Below are positions 5,597-5,890 of a stretch of 5,890 nucleotides of DNA, in pieces. The stretch's first letter is position 1; every line of letters begins with the position of its first letter. The position numbers and the translations under genes are program-made. The notes beneath the pieces were generated by a model that was given only the letters and a program-made list of their open reading frames with translations, was not told the origin of the DNA and made no database searches. This DNA is from Herminiimonas sp. (GTDB taxonomy: Bacteria > Pseudomonadota > Gammaproteobacteria > Burkholderiales > Burkholderiaceae): contig JACMQD010000250.1 of the NCBI GenBank assembly GCA_014377155.1, positions 1 through 5,890 of the forward strand. The letters run 5' to 3'.

Positions 5597-5886
5597 ATGT
5601 TCCTTCCAAAAATGAGAGTGTATTGATTCCTGCCTTGTTATGTGTCGAGCAACTGTATCGCGATGTCATCACCGCTATGCGGGATCAGATATCAGCGACC
5701 GTGCTGATATCCGCCAAGTCTAGTTTGTCGGAAAGTTGTGCCGATACTCTTGCCCACGCACCGAAAAAATTTATTCTGGTCGGCACGTCGTACGGCGGTA
5801 ATCTGGGGCTCGACATCGTGCTGGCGGCACCGGAAAGCGTCATTGGACTCTGGCTGATGGGATGCGACCCATTTCCAGTGACTTGA
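5597..5886 (+). pseudogene. Alpha/beta-hydrolase gene, frameshifted at the start and truncated
   Basis: The body (frame from about 5611) encodes an alpha/beta-hydrolase N-terminal half: an opening beta strand and loop (VLIPALLCVEQLYRDVI), a middle strand (ISATVLIS) and the nucleophile elbow GTSYGG, with the catalytic Ser at codon 5788-5790, followed by LDIVLAAPESVIGLWLMGC. The well-placed ATG at 5597 is in another frame and ends at TGA 5624-5626. Re-reading one base in the run of five A (5608-5612) joins the two as MFLPKNESVLIPALLC, which suggests loss of one A or slippage. The frame then stops at 5884-5886, after about 96 residues, where family members usually run well beyond 200 and carry the acid and His of the triad. 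A downstream start at TTG 5623 would avoid the frameshift but not the early stop. The substrate is unknown. Most likely a decaying gene; sequencing error cannot be excluded. Confidence 0.65.
5688..5711. repeat. Perfect 9-bp inverted repeat inside the hydrolase remnant
   Basis: GATATCAGC (5688-5696) and GCTGATATC (5703-5711) are perfect reverse complements around a 6-nt loop (GACCGT). No T-run follows, so it is not a standard terminator. It lies in codons for QISATVLIS, so the pairing may be a by-product of coding. Confidence 0.5.
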
Positions 5887-5890
5887 GGCC

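Overview
The window looks like part of the chromosome, chromid or megaplasmid of a beta-proteobacterium, most likely Burkholderiales (Burkholderia/Paraburkholderia/Cupriavidus type). That is an inference from the moderately high GC content, the protein style and the gene order; no taxonomic marker is present.

Positions 1-3050, minus strand: a tight efflux operon read from right to left. A small putative lipoprotein (2691-3050) is followed by a TolC/CzcC-type outer-membrane channel (1311-2690), a CzcB/CusB-type periplasmic adaptor (139-1314) and the first 49 codons of a CzcA/CusA-type RND pump (149 down to the window edge). The genes abut or overlap (0, 4 and 11 nt), so they are almost certainly co-transcribed and partly translationally coupled. 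The C-B-A order is that of heavy-metal efflux (HME-RND) systems; the metal cannot be told from what is visible.

Positions 3051-3201: a 151-bp divergent control region. It holds three different short tandem direct repeats (periods about 18, 16 and 11 bp), possible alternative RNA hairpins and a good ribosome binding site for the right-hand operon.

Positions 3202-5302, plus strand: a two-component pair with an 8-nt overlap, an OmpR-type response regulator and a membrane histidine kinase. The kinase has the sensor type seen in TctE/QseC-like proteins (2CSK_N) rather than that of CusS/CzcS. The simplest model is that the pair senses a periplasmic signal, binds the shared control region and switches on the efflux operon, and perhaps itself.

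Positions 5303-5890, plus strand: apparently decayed sequence. An open frame (5426-5587) that looks like the 3' end of an otherwise missing gene runs into a strong ribosome binding site. This is followed by an alpha/beta-hydrolase gene (5597-5886) whose start is one base out of frame with its body and which stops after about 96 residues, before the acid and histidine part of the catalytic triad. This looks like the broken end of an older operon next to the kinase gene. No tRNA, rRNA, CRISPR array, insertion sequence or convincing terminator was seen.
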